Shown here piece after piece: positions 3,968-6,632 of a stretch of DNA of 6,632 nt. Origin of the DNA: RGIG8700 sp045535635. GTDB taxonomy: Bacteria; Bacillota; Clostridia; RGIG6154. Below the pieces are notes generated by a model. That model saw only the letters and a program-made list of their open reading frames with translations. It searched no databases and was not told the DNA's origin. Position 1 is the first letter of the stretch. Every line of letters starts with the position of its first letter. Location of the stretch: positions 1-6,632 of the forward strand of contig JAZSLZ010000109.1 of the NCBI GenBank assembly GCA_045535635.1, in the 5' to 3' direction. The translations under genes and the position numbers were made by a program.

Positions 3968-6632
3968 TTATTTACCGCAACATTTTTTGTATTTAAGACC
4001 GCTTCCGCAAGGGCAAGGGTCATTTCTTCCCACTTTGTTTGAAACTGCCTGTTTTACCACCTTTTTTGCAGGTTCTTCACCTGGTGCTGAGTCAAGCTTT
4101 GCATCAGTTGGCTTGAAAACCTCTTTTCTTTCTGCTCTTTGAACCTTTGCAGTTAAAACATATCTGCCAACCTGAGTTTTGATGTTTGAAATCATTGCAT
4201 CAAACATATCAGAGCCAACGTTTTTGTATTCTATAACAGGATCGTGCTGTGCGTAAGACCTTAGCCATATACTGTGCTTTAACTGGTCCATTTCATCAAT
4301 ATGTTCCATCCAAAGCGTATCTACAACACGAAGCATAATAACTCTTTCAAGCTCTCTCATATTTTCAGAGCCAATCTCCGCTTCTTTTGCTTCATAAAAA
4401 GCAAGAGCCTTTTCAGTTAACACTTCAATAACATCTTCTTTTTCAAGAGTTTCAAGGTCTTGTTTTGAATATACAACCTCACCTTCTTCAAGGAAGATTT
4501 TTTCACATTCTTCAATAAGACCTTTTAAGTTCCAGTCATCAGGATACTGACCTGCTGCAGTATATTGTGTTACAAGGTCAAGTACCATCGCTTCAATCAT
4601 AGATGTGATATTATTCTGAATATCCTTACCGTCTATAACCTGTCTTCTCTGGTCATAAATAAGCTCTCTCTGCTTATTCATAACATCATCATACTGAAGA
4701 ACATTTTTTCTTGAGGTAAAATTTCTGTCTTCAATCTTCTTCTGTGCATTTTCAATAGCACCTGAAAGCATTCTTGTCTCTAAAGGCTGATCCTCAGGAA
4801 GACCCATTTTTTCTGCAAAACCCATATATCTTTCAGAACCGAAAAGACGCATAATATCATCTTCCATAGCGATGAAAAATCTTGATGTTCCAACATCACC
4901 CTGACGACCTGCACGGCCTCGAAGCTGATTGTCAATTCGTCTGCTTTCGTGTCTTTCAGTACCAATTATATAAAGACCTCCGAGAGCAACAACCTCATCG
5001 TGCTGAGGCTGAATTTCTGCTCTGTATTTTTCATAAAGCTCTTTATATGTTTTTCTTGCGTTTAAAATTTCTTCGTCAGATGTTTCACCGTAGCTTGTGG
5101 CTTCAACAATCATTTCATCATCAAAGCCAAGCTTTTTCATTTCTTTTTTGGCCATAAATTCAGGATTACCGCCAAGCATAATGTCGGTACCACGACCTGC
5201 CATATTAGTTGCAATTGTTACTGCACCTTTTTTACCTGCCTGAGCTACAATTTCCGCTTCTTTTTCGTGCTGCTTTGCATTAAGGACATTGTGAGGAACT
5301 CCATTTTTCTTAAGCATTGCAGAAATAAGCTCTGATTTTTCAATTGTTATAGTACCAACCAAAACAGGTTGTTTTCTTTCGTAGCATTCTTTAATCTGCT
5401 TAACAACTGCTTCAAGCTTTCCTTTTTCTGTTCTGTAGATTGAATCCTCCATATCAACTCTCGCAAGAGGTTTGTTTGTAGGAATTTCAATAACATCAAG
5501 ACTATATATATCCTGAAATTCTTTTTCTTCTGTTAAAGCAGTACCTGTCATACCTGAAAGCTTTTTATACATTCTGAAGTAATTCTGGAATGTGATGGTT
5601 GCAAGTGTTTTGCTTTCTCTTTGTACTTTAACGCCTTCTTTAGCTTCGATTGCCTGGTGAAGACCTTCAGAATATCTTCTGCCCGGCATAATTCTGCCTG
5701 TAAATTCGTCAACAATTAAAATTTCGCCCTCATTTGAAACAATATAATCTCTGTCTCTCATCATAACGCCGTAAGCTCTTATAGCCTGATTGATGTGATG
5801 AGAAATTTCCATATTTTCAGGATCTGATAAATTTTCAATACCAAAAGCTTTTTCAGCTTTTTTAACCCCCTCTGATGTAAGTGTTACAGTTTTAGCCTTT
5901 TCATCAACAACATAGTCTGCACCACTGTCTGCGTCAAAGGTTTTTGTATCTTCTTCTTTTACAACCTTTTTAACAAGCTTCTTAGCAAAAAGGTCTGCCA
6001 TTTCATAGAGCTTTGTAGACTCTGCACCCATACCTGAAATAATAAGAGGAGTTCTTGCTTCGTCAATTAAAATAGAGTCAACTTCATCCACAACTGCAAA
6101 GTTATGACCTCTCTGAACCATTTGCTCCTTGTAGATAACCATATTATCTCTTAAGTAGTCAAAGCCAAGCTCATTATTAGTTCCATAAGTAATATCACAA
6201 AGGTATGCTTCTTTTCTCTGTGTATCATTAAGCTCGTGAACGATAAGTCCTGTTGTAAGACCTAAAAAGCCATAAACCTTACCCATCCATTCACTGTCTC
6301 TTTTTGCTAAATAGTCATTAACAGTTACAATGTGAACACCCTCGCCTGAAATAGCATTAAGATATGCAGGAAGAGTTGCAACCAAGGTTTTGCCCTCACC
6401 TGTTTTCATTTCAGCAATTCTTCCCTGATGAAGAACAATACCACCAATAATCTGCACAGGGAAATGACGCATTGAAAGTACTCTGCTTGATGCTTCTCTT
6501 ACTGTTGCAAATGCTTCAGGAAGTAAACTGTCAAGACTTTCACCGTTTTTATATCTTTCTTTAAATTCATCTGTTTTAGCTTTAAGCTGAGCATCAGTTA
6601 ATTTTTTATACTCATCTTCATACTGCAAAACT
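3968..6632 (-). CDS. secA: Preprotein translocase ATPase subunit SecA, 5' end missing
   Basis: ATP-driven motor that pushes unfolded preproteins through the SecYEG channel. The reading frame is open to the window edge; 887 codons are visible and about 30 N-terminal residues are outside, judged from Bacillus SecA. A TTG at 6628 is in frame but is not a credible start because homology continues upstream. Counting that TTG as residue 1: Walker A MKTGEGKT (74-81), NELGFDYLRDNM (152-163), Walker B region VVDEVDSILIDEA (179-191), preprotein cross-linking domain (about 200-345), SGMTGTALTEEKEF (358-371), MAGRGTDIMLGG (476-487), RIDNQLRGRAGRQGD (564-578) of the second nucleotide-binding fold, helical scaffold/wing region (about 600-825), a short linker, and a C-terminal zinc site RNDPCPCGSG with Cys872, 874, 883 and 884 (CxCx8CC), which in other species binds SecB and/or the ribosome. 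An insert of about 60 residues (488-547) separates the GTD motif from GGLYIIGTERH compared with Bacillus. Ends with tandem TAA codons; prfB follows after 23 nt. Confidence 0.98.
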   Translation of the reverse strand, partial: VLQYEDEYKKLTDAQLKAKTDEFKERYKNGESLDSLLPEAFATVREASSRVLSMRHFPVQIIGGIVLHQGRIAEMKTGEGKTLVATLPAYLNAISGEGVHIVTVNDYLAKRDSEWMGKVYGFLGLTTGLIVHELNDTQRKEAYLCDITYGTNNELGFDYLRDNMVIYKEQMVQRGHNFAVVDEVDSILIDEARTPLIISGMGAESTKLYEMADLFAKKLVKKVVKEEDTKTFDADSGADYVVDEKAKTVTLTSEGVKKAEKAFGIENLSDPENMEISHHINQAIRAYGVMMRDRDYIVSNEGEILIVDEFTGRIMPGRRYSEGLHQAIEAKEGVKVQRESKTLATITFQNYFRMYKKLSGMTGTALTEEKEFQDIYSLDVIEIPTNKPLARVDMEDSIYRTEKGKLEAVVKQIKECYERKQPVLVGTITIEKSELISAMLKKNGVPHNVLNAKQHEKEAEIVAQAGKKGAVTIATNMAGRGTDIMLGGNPEFMAKKEMKKLGFDDEMIVEATSYGETSDEEILNARKTYKELYEKYRAEIQPQHDEVVALGGLYIIGTERHESRRIDNQLRGRAGRQGDVGTSRFFIAMEDDIMRLFGSERYMGFAEKMGLPEDQPLETRMLSGAIENAQKKIEDRNFTSRKNVLQYDDVMNKQRELIYDQRRQVIDGKDIQNNITSMIEAMVLDLVTQYTAAGQYPDDWNLKGLIEECEKIFLEEGEVVYSKQDLETLEKEDVIEVLTEKALAFYEAKEAEIGSENMRELERVIMLRVVDTLWMEHIDEMDQLKHSIWLRSYAQHDPVIEYKNVGSDMFDAMISNIKTQVGRYVLTAKVQRAERKEVFKPTDAKLDSAPGEEPAKKVVKQAVSNKVGRNDPCPCGSGLKYKKCCGK

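Noticed and set aside
3721..4142. Two plus-strand open frames across the secA-prfB junction
   Set aside because: Both are antisense to the conserved prfB 5' end and secA 3' end and have no homology or initiation signal that I can see.
4882..5157. Open frame of 91 codons on the plus strand inside secA
   Set aside because: Antisense to the conserved second nucleotide-binding fold of SecA, with a composition (His, Gln, Phe, Leu rich) typical of a shadow frame.
6626..6628. TTG as the true start of secA
   Set aside because: The frame stays open to the window edge and SecA proteins have about 30 further residues before this point, so the gene is simply cut by the window.
1..6632. CRISPR array, tRNA/rRNA, insertion sequence, riboswitch or defence/mobile system
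   Set aside because: No direct repeats with spacers, no inverted-repeat-bounded transposase, no RNA gene signatures and essentially no non-coding space; all of the window is accounted for by five conserved or intact genes.

Overview
The window is a single-direction gene block. Every supportable gene lies on the minus strand, and in transcription order (high to low coordinates) they are: secA (lacks its first ~30 codons, off the right edge), prfB (peptide release factor 2), prfA (release factor 1), an unrecognised polytopic membrane protein, and sigH (sporulation/post-exponential sigma factor, cut at the left edge after about 124 codons). The DNA is visibly AT-rich. The SigH protein, the secA-prfB adjacency, strong Shine-Dalgarno sequences (GAGG/GGAG) and SecA with a C-terminal zinc-binding tail together point to a Firmicute, most likely a class Clostridia member from an anaerobic or gut-type lineage. 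No species call can be made from this window.

Layout: secA 6632-3968 (partial), 23 bp gap, prfB 3944-2838, 7 bp gap, prfA 2830-1760, 4 bp gap, membrane protein 1755-370, 4 bp ATGA overlap, sigH 373-1 (partial). There is no intergenic space for a factor-independent terminator between any pair, and no non-coding stretch above 25 bp. The simplest reading is one polycistronic unit with translational coupling at several junctions. A possible internal promoter for sigH lies inside the 3' end of the membrane-protein gene.

Functionally the block joins protein export (SecA ATPase), translation termination (both class I release factors side by side) and a stationary-phase/sporulation sigma factor. The intervening membrane protein is translationally linked to sigH by the ATGA overlap. 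The PrmC methyltransferase gene, which often neighbours prfA, is not here.

The window is mostly conserved housekeeping content; I do not see a defence system, mobile element, CRISPR array or RNA gene. The points most worth a second look are: prfB lacks the programmed +1 frameshift (codon 25 is CTT, but codon 26 is AAC rather than an in-frame TGA); a seven-codon mini-ORF in the secA-prfB gap ends in UGA overlapping the prfB start codon; RF2 has methionine where many RF2 proteins have a histidine in the decoding region; and an uncharacterised ~10-TM protein sits between prfA and sigH.
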